Positions 26,964 through 36,149 of a stretch of DNA of 64,000 nucleotides are shown here, piece by piece. Origin of the DNA: CBDBDZ01 sp965204215. GTDB lineage: Bacteria > Pseudomonadota > Gammaproteobacteria > Pseudomonadales > GM7GCV1. A program made the position numbers and the translations under genes. Under the pieces are notes generated by a model. That model was not told the DNA's origin, ran no database searches, and worked only from the letters and a program-made list of their open reading frames with translations. Location of the stretch: assembly GCA_965204215.1 (NCBI GenBank), contig CBDBDZ010000013.1, positions 682,001 through 746,000 on the forward strand. The letters are read 5' to 3'. How positions within the stretch are numbered: the stretch's first letter is position 1; every line of letters starts with the position of its first letter.

Positions 26964-28577
26964 TTATTTATCGCTTCCATCCTGATAAATGGTTTTGATG
27001 AGAGCCAAACCCATTAACACCATTACCACTGAAAAAGGTAATGCGCCGATTACCATAGCAGTTTGAATGGCTTCTAAACCGCCTGCCAGCAGTAAAACAC
27101 CCACCATCCCGCCTAGTGCGCAACCCCATACGACAATGTGCTTTTTAGCACTTCTTGTTTCAACACCCGCACCGCTAATGGTGTTGATAACTAATACGGC
27201 GGAATCGGCGGTTGTTACCAGATAAGTCATGAGTAAAACGACGATAAGAACTGCCATGATCCAGGCGATAGTGGGAGATACTAATAGCTCTATCATGGCA
27301 AAAATTTTATCGCCATTGGGGGCGGCGGCAATCATACCTTCGGCAATGCCTTTTAATTCTAAATCTATGGCAGTGCCACCTGCCAAGGCAAACCAGAGAA
27401 AACTCATAACGGAAGGAACAATCATTGAACCTAGTACAAATTCTCTAATGCTGCGACCTCTGGAAACTCTGGCGAGGAACATGCCTACAAAGGGAGCAAA
27501 AGCCACACACCATGCAAAATAAAACACTGTCCATGAGCTTTGCCATGTTGAAAGTTGGTTGCCTAATTCTGTACCATCGTCAAACCAGACGGTAAACATT
27601 AAAATGGGCAATTGGGTAATGTAGTCATACATTCCTACAAAGAATGATTTCAGCCCAAACAATGTTGAACCAAATAACAGGAAAAACCCTAACAGAAAAA
27701 TACTTAGCACCAAATTGATGTTGGATAGCCACTTAATACCTTTTCCCACTCCTGAAAGGGCAGATATAATGGTGGCAAATAATATAAAAATCACTGCAAA
27801 TACAATCGCTGAATGCGAGGCTGTACCGCTTGAATTAAGTAACCAGCTACTTTCGCTGATGCGGTATGAACCAGAGACAAATTGTTCTACGCCATAACCT
27901 AGAGCTTGTGCTGCACCAAGTATAGTAGCAATAACGGCTATCACATCAATAAAATGCCCTAGAGGACCTGATAAGCGTTTGCCAAATAATGAAATAAGTG
28001 GTGCGCGAATAGTAAGTGACAAATTGCGACGATAGGAAAAATAAGCCATAGATAGCCCTACCAAAGTGTAACATGCCCAAGTGCTGATACCCCAGTGAAT
28101 AAAAGACCATTTAATGGGTGGGCGGATATTATCGACGCTGTTAATCGTAGCTAAGTCTTGCATAACCTCGGGATTGTTATTACTGAAATGAAAGACAGGT
28201 TCTGCCACCGCCCATGTCAACATGCCTACTCCTATGCCTGCGCTGAACATCATGGCTATCCATGAAAAGTAAGAAAATTCGGGTTTTTCTTTGTCGTCAC
28301 CTAAAATTAATTTTCCCGAGGAAGGCCAGATAGCAAAGAACAGGCTGAAAATAATAAAACTGGCAATTAGCCAAATGTACCATGCGGCAAAGTTGGTAAG
28401 AATAAAACTGTTAAAATTGTTGAGAATACGACCCGCCTGCTCAGAAAACAGCACTGCCCAAAGGATAAGCCCGCCTACCAGCACTTTGGATGATATGGCA
28501 ACAGACTTTGAAAAGCCTTGATAAAAGCCTGAATCGGTTATATTGATAGTTAGCTGGTTGCGTAGCGATGAGGGCAT
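26964..28577 (-). CDS. BCCT-family (betaine/carnitine/choline) transporter
   Basis: A 537-aa, 12-helix transporter of compatible solutes or quaternary amines. The BCCT signature is seen in MMFSAGIGVGMLTWAVAEP, KWSFIHWGISTWACY and the tryptophan-rich stretch WSSWTVFYFAWCVAFAPFVG. Length is normal for the family, without the long regulatory tail of BetP-type members. Uptake by Na+ or H+ symport is a family property. A family A element ends just 22 bp upstream of its start codon and may carry or have displaced its promoter. Confidence 0.92.
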   Translation of the reverse strand: MPSSLRNQLTINITDSGFYQGFSKSVAISSKVLVGGLILWAVLFSEQAGRILNNFNSFILTNFAAWYIWLIASFIIFSLFFAIWPSSGKLILGDDKEKPEFSYFSWIAMMFSAGIGVGMLTWAVAEPVFHFSNNNPEVMQDLATINSVDNIRPPIKWSFIHWGISTWACYTLVGLSMAYFSYRRNLSLTIRAPLISLFGKRLSGPLGHFIDVIAVIATILGAAQALGYGVEQFVSGSYRISESSWLLNSSGTASHSAIVFAVIFILFATIISALSGVGKGIKWLSNINLVLSIFLLGFFLLFGSTLFGLKSFFVGMYDYITQLPILMFTVWFDDGTELGNQLSTWQSSWTVFYFAWCVAFAPFVGMFLARVSRGRSIREFVLGSMIVPSVMSFLWFALAGGTAIDLELKGIAEGMIAAAPNGDKIFAMIELLVSPTIAWIMAVLIVVLLMTYLVTTADSAVLVINTISGAGVETRSAKKHIVVWGCALGGMVGVLLLAGGLEAIQTAMVIGALPFSVVMVLMGLALIKTIYQDGSDK

Positions 28578-28599
28578 AGTATTGTGAAAGTCTGTTTAA

Positions 28600-28773
28600 C
28601 CCAGATTATGCATTAGAAATTGTAGCGAAGGCAAAAATGGCAATAAAAAAAGTAGCTCGCGCAAGAAAAATAAGCACAAACATAGCAGGGCTATGGTGAG
28701 TATTATTTTTCGAGCAAGCTGATATTTTTGAAGTCATTTTTGAATGTAGCAGGTTTTTAATGCATAATCTGGG
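28600..28773. mobile_element. 174-bp miniature inverted-repeat element, family A
   Basis: From CCCAGATTATGCATTAG to TTAATGCATAATCTGGG, flanked by the direct repeat TTTAA (28595-28599 and 28774-28778). The stop codon of the HupE-like gene (28775-28777) lies inside the right-hand target copy. Internal complementary stretches (GCTCGCGCAAGAAAAATAAG and TTATTTTTCGAGCAAGC around CATAGCAGGGCTATG) would form a long hairpin. Confidence 0.92.
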
Positions 28774-28774
28774 T

Positions 28775-29779
28775 TTAAATAATCAGGGTTAAAAATCGGC
28801 TGATAAACCAATAAGCTCCCAATCCCCCCAACAAATAAGTGATGAAAGTGGTTGCATAGTTATATCGGTTAATTCGGTTCAAACCATATAACAGCATACC
28901 AAATGCAAACATTAATGTCAGTTGCCCGACTTCAATACCTAGATTGAAAAATAGCAAGGACAGTAATAATTGTTGGCTATTAATACCTATTTCGGTAAGT
29001 ACGTTGGCAAAACCCAGACCGTGAAGTAGTCCAAAACCAAAGGCCATTAGCCAGGGAGTCGAAGTGTAGTGTTTTTTATTGCCAATGTCGATAGCAAGGA
29101 AAATAATGGTTAACGCAATTAATATTTCAATGCTGGTTTGAGGCAGTGAGATGATATTTGTCACAGCCAGGACAAGGGTAAGGCTGTGTGCTAAGGTGAA
29201 AGCGGTAATGGTTTTAATGATATTGGACAGTCCTGTGACCAGACACAGTAAGCCCAAAATAAAAACAATATGGTCAAGCCCTTCAAACAGGTGTTCAATT
29301 CCTAAATGTAAGTAGCTGGTGGGTAAGAGTTGTTTTTTAAACGGTATGGTCAAGCGTGGTTGTTTGATATTCATTACCCCTTCATAAATATCAGTTTCAG
29401 GTAGATTGTGAGTAATGCTAACTAACACATCGGTCAATACACTAAGGTTTTTCACCGCTATAGTTTGTCCTTTTAATGATTGTTGACATTGCAAATTCAT
29501 TAATTCAATGAGGTATTTACTTTGTTTAAAGACAGGCTCTTTTTTGGAGGTGCAATTTGATGGAAAAACTATTTCAGCTCTAGAACCAAGATTTTTGTAG
29601 GGGTAGCGCCAATCAATGGTATAAGTATGAGTTTCGCCCTGCTGCTGGATAATAAGGTGCGCTGGGTTAAATTCATGTGCATTGACCGATATGCACATTA
29701 TCATTAAGCTAAAAATGAAAATCAGGGTCGATAATAATGTCGTATTCACTTTTAATTTTTCCAACAAAGGCTTCAACAA
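28775..29779 (-). CDS. HupE/UreJ-family membrane protein
   Basis: A 334-aa protein with a signal peptide (hydrophobic core about 14-33, cleavage near VNA-HEF), a periplasmic domain of about 120 residues and then six or so membrane helices. The HupE/UreJ signature is HLGIEHLFEGLDHIVFILG and the later AFTLAHSLTL and FGLLHGLGFA motifs carry the conserved histidines. HupE/UreJ proteins are linked to nickel or cobalt uptake in some systems, but this long secreted-domain type is uncharacterised. Its start overlaps the end of the PPIase-like gene by 71 bp, and the pair follows the DUF3604 gene. Confidence 0.85.
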   Translation of the reverse strand: MLKPLLEKLKVNTTLLSTLIFIFSLMIMCISVNAHEFNPAHLIIQQQGETHTYTIDWRYPYKNLGSRAEIVFPSNCTSKKEPVFKQSKYLIELMNLQCQQSLKGQTIAVKNLSVLTDVLVSITHNLPETDIYEGVMNIKQPRLTIPFKKQLLPTSYLHLGIEHLFEGLDHIVFILGLLCLVTGLSNIIKTITAFTLAHSLTLVLAVTNIISLPQTSIEILIALTIIFLAIDIGNKKHYTSTPWLMAFGFGLLHGLGFANVLTEIGINSQQLLLSLLFFNLGIEVGQLTLMFAFGMLLYGLNRINRYNYATTFITYLLGGLGAYWFISRFLTLII

Positions 29780-30518
29780 TGGTACTTTTTTGCTGTTCTA
29801 AATAATCATTTTGCAACTGTTGGCCTAACTGCTCCTGGCTAATATAAAACCCTTGGCTGACATGTTGGATATTAATGATATGTTGCCCGTATGTAGAAGC
29901 AAGTGGTCCTACCCATTGATTAGGTTGCGCCTGAGGTTGAGAATTCGCAATGGTTTCGGCTATGAGTGTACCAAAGATTCGATGGATATCTCCGTAGGTT
30001 TTAAGGTTGAAATTACTGCCTTTAATAAAAGGGTCGGATTGAATAATGGTGTTTTGCTTTATAGCTTCCATTGCTTGAGCGGCTCGCACAGCAGTATTTT
30101 TGTTTTTTGCAAAGTAATGATGGATGAAACTATAACGCGGTTCAACATAATAGTTTTGCCTGTATTGTTGGTAAAATTGGTTTAAGTCTTCACTGCTGGG
30201 AAGGGCGTTAATACTTTCCTGTTTTAAGAAGGTTAATTTTTGTACCAGGCGGCGTTTCACAATTTGATCGTCATTATCCAAACCCAGAGCAAGGGCTTCA
30301 CGGTATAGTATTTCTTCTTCTATCCAACTGTTAATGATTTTGTCTATTTCATCGTTGTTTGGCGCACGCCCAACTTGAGCTTGCCAGGCATTCAACAAAC
30401 TGTTTAATTCTGAAGAGGATATATAGATGGTTTTGTTAGCGTTATCGGAATTAAAGCTGATATCAACCAAATAGACAATAATACCAATGCCGATAAAGGT
30501 CAGTAGCCTGCGCGACAT
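29709..30518 (-). CDS. Parvulin/SurA-like peptidyl-prolyl isomerase family protein
   Basis: A 269-aa protein with an N-terminal membrane anchor (about 4-20) and a periplasmic helical segment (EIDKIINSWIEEEILYREALALG) typical of SurA/PpiD-like chaperones. A degenerate parvulin domain ends in WVGPLASTYGQHIINIQ. Some parvulin catalytic positions look altered, so it may act as a chaperone rather than an isomerase. Located between the DUF3604 gene (10-bp gap) and the HupE-like gene (71-bp overlap), which strongly suggests one operon and a common function. Confidence 0.75.
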   Translation of the reverse strand: MSRRLLTFIGIGIIVYLVDISFNSDNANKTIYISSSELNSLLNAWQAQVGRAPNNDEIDKIINSWIEEEILYREALALGLDNDDQIVKRRLVQKLTFLKQESINALPSSEDLNQFYQQYRQNYYVEPRYSFIHHYFAKNKNTAVRAAQAMEAIKQNTIIQSDPFIKGSNFNLKTYGDIHRIFGTLIAETIANSQPQAQPNQWVGPLASTYGQHIINIQHVSQGFYISQEQLGQQLQNDYLEQQKSTIVEAFVGKIKSEYDIIIDPDFHF

Positions 30519-30528
30519 TTTGCGGATA

Positions 30529-32595
30529 CTATAGTGGTGTTATCCCGATTTTTTTAGTGTTGGGAATGTACCAAATAGGTGATGTCCACGCGCGTTCCTG
30601 AATGGTTTTGTGCAAATCTTCTCTGGGCTTAACGCCGACTTTTATTGCATCCCAGGTTGACCAGCGGCAGGTGGGGTTTTCTAACACTCTAACGTAGTAG
30701 AAAGCTTTAATTTCAGGGTCAAAGTCAGGGTCGCGCCAATGGGTTTTTAACTCGGTTGCCCCTTTATCATTGCTAATTGAGCAGTCTTTTATATTCACTC
30801 TAGCGCCATTATCGGGGCAGCGGTGTGTCTTTAAGTCTACTTTTAAGTTGTCGGAACAAGCTACGTCATAGACTTTTTCATGAGGTGTACCGCTACCACT
30901 TTCAACCCAGCCTTTAATAATTTGTACGCGCTGTAGCGGTGCTGCATTTTTGTCTTGTTGTGCCCATATTATAAATTCAGGAACCTGGCTGCCTTGAGCC
31001 GGCAGGTCAGCCCCCATGGTCACACCGCGAGCGTAGGCACTTTTAACCAGAGTGGGTGAATCTAAATTAATGGCGTTCATATCATAGCCGGCAAAGAACC
31101 TGACAGCTATACGTGAACCGCTGGTTGCAAAAGTTTCCTTGCGCTTAAAAGCATTAAAAATTGCTTCGCGAGTGTTGTTTTCAGCCCATGCTACGGCTAA
31201 ACCTGATGCACCCCACTGGTCAAAGCCTGTTTGCGAATAGGTTCCCTGCTCAGTGGTGAAAGTGCTGGTGGGTTGTTGGTATTGTTCGCTGTAATCCTTA
31301 AGTCTTTGTATTTGATCATTGGATAGAGGAACTGAACCGCGTCCCTGGGGAGTGCCATCTAAAATACCCGTTTTTGACCAGTAGTTAAACTCATCCATGG
31401 CTCCGCCACCTGTATGGGTGTCGCTTGAACCAATTACACCGAATTTATAGGGGTTGCCCTGACCTTTCCATTCCAGTGTTAAACCGCGTAAATAGGCATC
31501 GCGGGAATAACTTCCTGCTGGCAGACTGTAAGTAGGTGGTACACTGCCTACACGTCTGTCCATAATTTCAAAGTTAGCCCATTCATCGTCAGGGGATAAC
31601 AAAGGGTGGGTTTCAGATGTACCTTTTACTTGAGTCAATTCCACAATAGGTTCATTGCGCATACGCTTGTCAGAGAAAGCAGAGTCTATAGCATCACCGC
31701 GAAAAGTTTCGACTTCAAACATTTGTCCATTCGAACCGTTACTATTGTGTGGTATGGCTATGGAGTCTACACCTTTTTCGCGTAAGTTGTCCATCCAGTC
31801 CCATAAATCTTCAGGGTTTATTGAGTCAATTCTGGTCCAGGGTCTTATGGGAATTTTATTAGAATTAAAAATAACATTGCGGTGTAAGTTACCACCTTCA
31901 ATGGGTGTGGAAGATGTAAATTCATAGCCAATAAAGGTTGTGAAATTGCCGGGGTCGTTGTGTTTTTCGGCCGTAGTGGCAATATCTTCCCAGGCCGATT
32001 TGTGAATGTTGTAGTCAAAAGATTTAAGTGCTAATTGCGTATTGCGGGTAAACCAGGCTTTGATCACCTTGGGATGCCATAGCGGGTAGGGGTTATTGAT
32101 GGTTTTCCCCAGCGATGCACTGAAAATATTGATACGCTCGTTGCTTGAATCAATGGTTAAATTCTCTTCACGGTTTAAATTGTGATAGGGTTTTGCCCAG
32201 GGGTACCTGGATGCAGGACTGGATGTGTCGGCATAAGCTTCAATCATGCCCATAAAGAAACCGTGATCGGTTACACCGTAAAAATCCAGAGGCTCTCTTA
32301 ATTGCATATCAAAGCCCAGAGGGTGTTTAATGGCCTCGCCTTTGGCATAGCGATAGGCATCATCAGGCGTTGCTGTTACGCCAAATACATAAGCATCAAA
32401 GGAGTAGCGTGTGTGTACATGCAAGTCGCCATAATAAGCATTGCGCTCTATGTTGATGGGGATGGATTGATGGCTTTTTTTTAGCGCTATAGAGTAATCG
32501 GCAATCTCTAATGCTGAGTCAGTTTGACCAAATTTGTAGATAAGAAATAACCCAGCGGCTATCAGTAAAATAATGGTGGATAGGCTTATTTTCAT
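30529..32595 (-). CDS. DUF3604 family protein with PHP-like metal motifs
   Basis: A 688-aa exported or anchored protein of the uncharacterised DUF3604 family. The start at 32595 (MKISLSTIILLIAAG) gives a good signal/anchor. The longer open frame would translate a palindromic repeat and is rejected. Metal-binding motifs resemble those of the PHP phosphoesterase fold: YYGDLHVHTRYSFDAY (HxH), GVTDHGFF, IAIPHNSNGSNGQ and IGSSDTHTGGG. These residues suggest a metal-dependent hydrolase acting in the periplasm, substrate unknown. First gene of the DUF3604-PPIase-HupE operon. Confidence 0.85.
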   Translation of the reverse strand: MKISLSTIILLIAAGLFLIYKFGQTDSALEIADYSIALKKSHQSIPINIERNAYYGDLHVHTRYSFDAYVFGVTATPDDAYRYAKGEAIKHPLGFDMQLREPLDFYGVTDHGFFMGMIEAYADTSSPASRYPWAKPYHNLNREENLTIDSSNERINIFSASLGKTINNPYPLWHPKVIKAWFTRNTQLALKSFDYNIHKSAWEDIATTAEKHNDPGNFTTFIGYEFTSSTPIEGGNLHRNVIFNSNKIPIRPWTRIDSINPEDLWDWMDNLREKGVDSIAIPHNSNGSNGQMFEVETFRGDAIDSAFSDKRMRNEPIVELTQVKGTSETHPLLSPDDEWANFEIMDRRVGSVPPTYSLPAGSYSRDAYLRGLTLEWKGQGNPYKFGVIGSSDTHTGGGAMDEFNYWSKTGILDGTPQGRGSVPLSNDQIQRLKDYSEQYQQPTSTFTTEQGTYSQTGFDQWGASGLAVAWAENNTREAIFNAFKRKETFATSGSRIAVRFFAGYDMNAINLDSPTLVKSAYARGVTMGADLPAQGSQVPEFIIWAQQDKNAAPLQRVQIIKGWVESGSGTPHEKVYDVACSDNLKVDLKTHRCPDNGARVNIKDCSISNDKGATELKTHWRDPDFDPEIKAFYYVRVLENPTCRWSTWDAIKVGVKPREDLHKTIQERAWTSPIWYIPNTKKIGITPL

Positions 32596-32633
32596 AATTT
32601 TTATTAAAAAGTTGTTTTTATTAATTTGGCATG

Positions 32634-32689
32634 AAAATACCGAGCTAATATGTGGTATGAGGAAGTGCCACATATTAGCTCGGTATTTT
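32634..32689. repeat. Perfect 22-bp inverted repeat upstream of the DUF3604 gene
   Basis: AAAATACCGAGCTAATATGT plus GG is repeated exactly in reverse complement after a 12-nt loop. It lies in the 240-bp divergent region between the DUF3604 gene and the gene at 32836. A truncated copy is at 26883-26933, so it is a dispersed repeat rather than a local operator. It would fold into a very stable cruciform or RNA hairpin. Confidence 0.85.
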
Positions 32690-32835
32690 ATTGTCAGGTT
32701 AATAGTCTGCTAAAGCCAATATTAACATAGATAAAACAAAATCGGTTATTCGATAAATCATAATAATTAATTTGTAGTTAACAGAACTTTTTGATAAATT
32801 GGCTATCTCATGCAATTTTATACCAGCTTAAAATT

Positions 32836-33486
32836 ATGAATGGCTTTAATTTATCAATTACATTCTTTTTACTATCCTTTAACCTCTATGCTCAAGGTAT
32901 AACATCGCAGCCTGAAGAAAAACAGGATGATTTTGTTGCTGAGGAAAATATTCCAGAGCAAAATATTCCAGAGCAAAATATTCCAGAGCAAAATATTCCA
33001 GAGCAAAATATCATTGTTGATACGGATAAGTTCATGAATAATCAAAAACTTGACAGCCTTATTAACAAACTGGTGCCAGAAACAGAGGCGCAATCGGGTT
33101 TTTGGAAAATACCTATTTCAGGTTTGACCGCAACCGTAGTGACGGATGAAAAAGCTAATAGAATGCGCATTATGGTACCTATTATTCAATCCAGCGGAAT
33201 TTCTGATTTAACATTATTTCGTATGATGCAAGCCAATTTTGATTCGGCATTAGACGCAAGATATGCCATAGCCAATGATATTTTGTGGAGTACTTTTATT
33301 CACCCGCTATCGACTTTGCAAGATGAAGAGTTTATTTCAGGTTTGGCACAAACCATTACGGCAGCGATTAACTATGGTGGAAATTATTCATCAGGAGGTG
33401 CCTTGTTTAAAGGTGGCGATAGCCAAAGTATTATCGAAAACGAGTTATTAGAAGACTTGTTGCGCCGAGGTAAGGGTTCAATATGA
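32836..33486 (+). CDS. Exported protein with NIPEQ repeats, unknown function
   Basis: A 216-aa secreted protein. The signal peptide MNGFNLSITFFLLSFNLYAQG starts at the ATG at 32836; the frame is open 15 codons further upstream. After the signal comes an acidic linker with four NIPEQ repeats encoded by a 15-bp tandem repeat (32946-33006), then a conserved-looking domain of about 140 residues. The block from WKIPISGLTATVVTDEKANR to LSTLQDEEFISGLAQTITAA looks like a YbjN/type III chaperone-like fold; this is a weak structural guess. Its last codons overlap the next gene (ATGA-type), so they are translationally coupled. Confidence 0.65.
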   Translation: MNGFNLSITFFLLSFNLYAQGITSQPEEKQDDFVAEENIPEQNIPEQNIPEQNIPEQNIIVDTDKFMNNQKLDSLINKLVPETEAQSGFWKIPISGLTATVVTDEKANRMRIMVPIIQSSGISDLTLFRMMQANFDSALDARYAIANDILWSTFIHPLSTLQDEEFISGLAQTITAAINYGGNYSSGGALFKGGDSQSIIENELLEDLLRRGKGSI

Positions 33487-33917
33487 GTAAAGTAATGAGT
33501 GAAGAGGATAAATCTAAACAAGAGATTATTGAACAGCTCAATGCTTACAGATTACCTTTTTTGGATATGTTTGGTTGTCGCATTATAGATGCGGATGCAG
33601 CACAACAAACATGCACTATGGAATTTGATATTGACAAGAAATTTTGCCATTCTGTAGACATAGTGCAAGGTGGTTTCGTTACCGCAATGTTAGATGCTGC
33701 TAGCGCTCATGCAGTATTTGTGCACGTTCAAGGCATTAGTAATGTGTTAACTCTGGAAATAAAAACCAGTTTTTATACGGCAACCAGAGCAGGTAAAATA
33801 ATTGCAGTGGGAAAAATTGACAGAAAAGGCAAGCGCACCGCCTTTTTAAGTGCTGAATTACGGAATGCGGCAGGGGAAGTAACAGCGGTGGCATCAACGA
33901 CAGCCAGGTTAGTATAA
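33483..33917 (+). CDS. PaaI-family hotdog-fold thioesterase
   Basis: A 144-aa acyl-CoA thioesterase-like protein. The PaaI signature appears as CHSVDIVQGGFVTAMLDAAS with the helix after GG typical of the hotdog fold, and the last strand TAVASTTARLV is conserved. Substrate is probably an aryl- or acyl-CoA. The start overlaps the stop of the gene at 32836 by 4 bp. A typical housekeeping-type member that could serve the acyl-CoA operon downstream. Confidence 0.85.
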   Translation: MSKVMSEEDKSKQEIIEQLNAYRLPFLDMFGCRIIDADAAQQTCTMEFDIDKKFCHSVDIVQGGFVTAMLDAASAHAVFVHVQGISNVLTLEIKTSFYTATRAGKIIAVGKIDRKGKRTAFLSAELRNAAGEVTAVASTTARLV

Positions 33918-33999
33918 ATACAATAGAATAATTTTAATATTTGCATCCGTTACCCGCTTGAAAGGTTTTTTTTGATAATCTGGGATAATTAAAAAACTT

Positions 34000-34944
34000 G
34001 TGATATTTCTCAACACACTATTCAATTTATTGAACGGTTTGGTGCTTAGGTTGGTTTTTTGCTATTTAGTGTTAAGTATAACAAAGCTTTGGGCGGAGCC
34101 TATTATATTGGTTGATGGTCTGGGTACAAAGGTCGTATTGGATGCTCCGGCAGAGCGGGTTATCGCACTTTCGCCAAATTTGGTAGAGAATATTACCAGT
34201 GCAGGTGGTTTTGATAAATTAATTGCAGTGGTAGCATATAGTACATACCCTAAAGCAGCTCAACAATTACCTCAAGTGGGTTCTTATCGTAGTTTTGATT
34301 ACGAAACTATATTAGCAATGCAGCCAGATTTAGTGGTGGTATGGCATAGCGGTAATGGAACTGAAGTTGTAAAAAAACTGCGCTCGCTCGGTATAACAGT
34401 GTTAGTTACCGACCCGCGTACATTAACAGACGTAGCACATTATATTCGTTTGTTGGGGCGAGCGATGGGCACTGAGTCAATAGCAGAACCAGTTGCAGCG
34501 CAATACCTTGAGCATTTACAGCAATTGCAAGAGCAAAGCCGAAAAAAACGAATCATTGATAGTTTTTACCAGGTTTGGCATCAACCACTACAGACATTAA
34601 CAGGGGAGTCTATTGTGAGTCAAATTATTGAACTGTGCGGTGGACGTAATATTTATGCGGATGAGTTAGGTATTGCACCTGTCATTAGTATCGAGTCAAT
34701 CATTGAACGCAATCCAGTAGCCATAATTGCCAGTCAAGCTGATGGCGACCATTCTCCCTGGCAAAACTTTTGGCATAAAAATTGGCCTGAATTGTCAGCG
34801 GTTCAGCAACAACGCCTGATTGATTTGCCGGCAGATGAAAGTAAGCGTCCTACCGTGCGCTTGCTGCAAGCTGCTGATATACTATGTAAACGCTTTGATG
34901 ACATCCGACAAACCTTGGAGAATCCTTCAGTGAAGGACGGATGA
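34000..34944 (+). CDS. BtuF-like periplasmic substrate-binding protein
   Basis: A 314-aa protein of the TroA/BtuF-type binding-protein fold. A signal peptide (to about residue 36, after LWA) is followed by ERVIALSPNLVENITSAG, the two lobes joined by a long helix, and the typical QPDLVVVWHSGNG and GGRNIYADELG segments. Similar proteins deliver cobalamin or iron-siderophore to an ABC importer. No permease or ATPase gene is next to it. The start is a GTG at 34000. The gene converges on the acyl-CoA operon with a 62-bp gap. Confidence 0.85.
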   Translation: MIFLNTLFNLLNGLVLRLVFCYLVLSITKLWAEPIILVDGLGTKVVLDAPAERVIALSPNLVENITSAGGFDKLIAVVAYSTYPKAAQQLPQVGSYRSFDYETILAMQPDLVVVWHSGNGTEVVKKLRSLGITVLVTDPRTLTDVAHYIRLLGRAMGTESIAEPVAAQYLEHLQQLQEQSRKKRIIDSFYQVWHQPLQTLTGESIVSQIIELCGGRNIYADELGIAPVISIESIIERNPVAIIASQADGDHSPWQNFWHKNWPELSAVQQQRLIDLPADESKRPTVRLLQAADILCKRFDDIRQTLENPSVKDG

Positions 34945-35006
34945 TTGATATCAAGCAGGAAATACCATGTATTTTCACCGCTCGTGACATTGCGTTAAGC
35001 TCTGGG

Positions 35007-36134
35007 TTAATCCAGCAATAGCTGTCCTAAACGCTTTTTATGGTGAGTTTCATCGCCAAATTGTTGTTGTGACCACTGCGCTCGACGTAAAAATAACTGA
35101 GCATCACATTCATAGGTAAAACCCATTCCACCGTGAAATTGAACGGCGCGATCACCTGCATAGGTAATAATTTGCGTTGCCCGCGTTTTAGCCATTCGGC
35201 ATAACACCTCTGCCTCTCGGCTTACGCTTGAATGATCAAGCGACGATGCGGCACTGTAAATTAAGGAGCGACACTCGTTATAACCCATCAATATTTCAAC
35301 GGTTGGGTGTTTTAACGCCTGATAGGAACCGATGTATTTGCCAAATTGCTTGCGTGTTTGTAGATAACTCACAATAGTATTAAGTGCAGCACTGCTGCTT
35401 CCAGTGGCTTCAGCAGCAGTAAATAAAGCACCTAACAACATAATGTCTCTATAAGTGCTTTTAGCCTTTTCTATGGGTAGAATTTGGTTTTCGTTTATAG
35501 ATAATTGATTAAAACTTAAATTGGATGCGCGTTTTGTTTCATCGAGCAATTGATGGGGTTGTAAATTATCAGCCTGGTTGGCTTCAATTATGATCCAGCA
35601 GAGTTGATTGTTATGATTGGCACTTACAATTAAAAAGTCTGCAACTTGAGCATCTAATACCAACATTTTACAGCCGTTTAGTTCATAACCATCGTTGGCT
35701 TTTGTCAATGTGGTTTCAGGAAGTGTTGCTCCCCAATCATTACGTTCTAATAGTGCCAGTGTTGCAACCTTGCCTTCAATTAATTGAGGAATGTACTGGC
35801 TTTGCTGTTGAGCACTTGCACCGCGTAGCAATAATTGCATGGATAGCAGATTAGAATAGAGCGGGGTACTTAATAAATGTTTGCCCATGGTTTCTAACAC
35901 AGGTATGGCACAGTTAACATGAATATCTGCTCTGCCAAGTGAGTCAGGTACGCCAATACTGGTCCAGCCTAAATCAATTATTTGTTGCCAGCAATTGGAA
36001 TCAAAACCATTATCGGTTTTCAGTTGGCTGCGAATAGTATCCATGCTGGCATTGTCGCGGCAAAAATTGGTGGCACTTTCTAGCAGCAGTGCTTGTTCTT
36101 CGCTAAATTTTAGTTGAGTTTGCAGGTCTATCAT
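35007..36134 (-). CDS. Acyl-CoA dehydrogenase (last gene of operon)
   Basis: A 375-aa flavoprotein of the acyl-CoA dehydrogenase family. N-terminal helical domain, central beta domain with LALLERNDWGATLP, and a C-terminal FAD domain with RKQFGKYIGSYQALKH and GDRAVQFHGGMGFTYE. The middle domain is less conserved than in the other two copies, a pattern seen in the small partner of two-subunit acyl-CoA dehydrogenases. The upstream ACAD gene is only 15 bp away, so the two may form a heteromer; that is inference from gene order and divergence. Confidence 0.85.
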   Translation of the reverse strand: MIDLQTQLKFSEEQALLLESATNFCRDNASMDTIRSQLKTDNGFDSNCWQQIIDLGWTSIGVPDSLGRADIHVNCAIPVLETMGKHLLSTPLYSNLLSMQLLLRGASAQQQSQYIPQLIEGKVATLALLERNDWGATLPETTLTKANDGYELNGCKMLVLDAQVADFLIVSANHNNQLCWIIIEANQADNLQPHQLLDETKRASNLSFNQLSINENQILPIEKAKSTYRDIMLLGALFTAAEATGSSSAALNTIVSYLQTRKQFGKYIGSYQALKHPTVEILMGYNECRSLIYSAASSLDHSSVSREAEVLCRMAKTRATQIITYAGDRAVQFHGGMGFTYECDAQLFLRRAQWSQQQFGDETHHKKRLGQLLLD

Positions 36135-36149
36135 TTGTTTATTGAAATA

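Noticed and set aside
30529..32673. Longer N-terminus for the DUF3604 protein
   Set aside because: The extra 26 codons translate the palindromic repeat, while the internal Met starts a clean signal/anchor.
33918..33999. Cobalamin riboswitch upstream of the BtuF-like gene
   Set aside because: Only 82 bp separate the genes and no B12-box-like sequence is visible.
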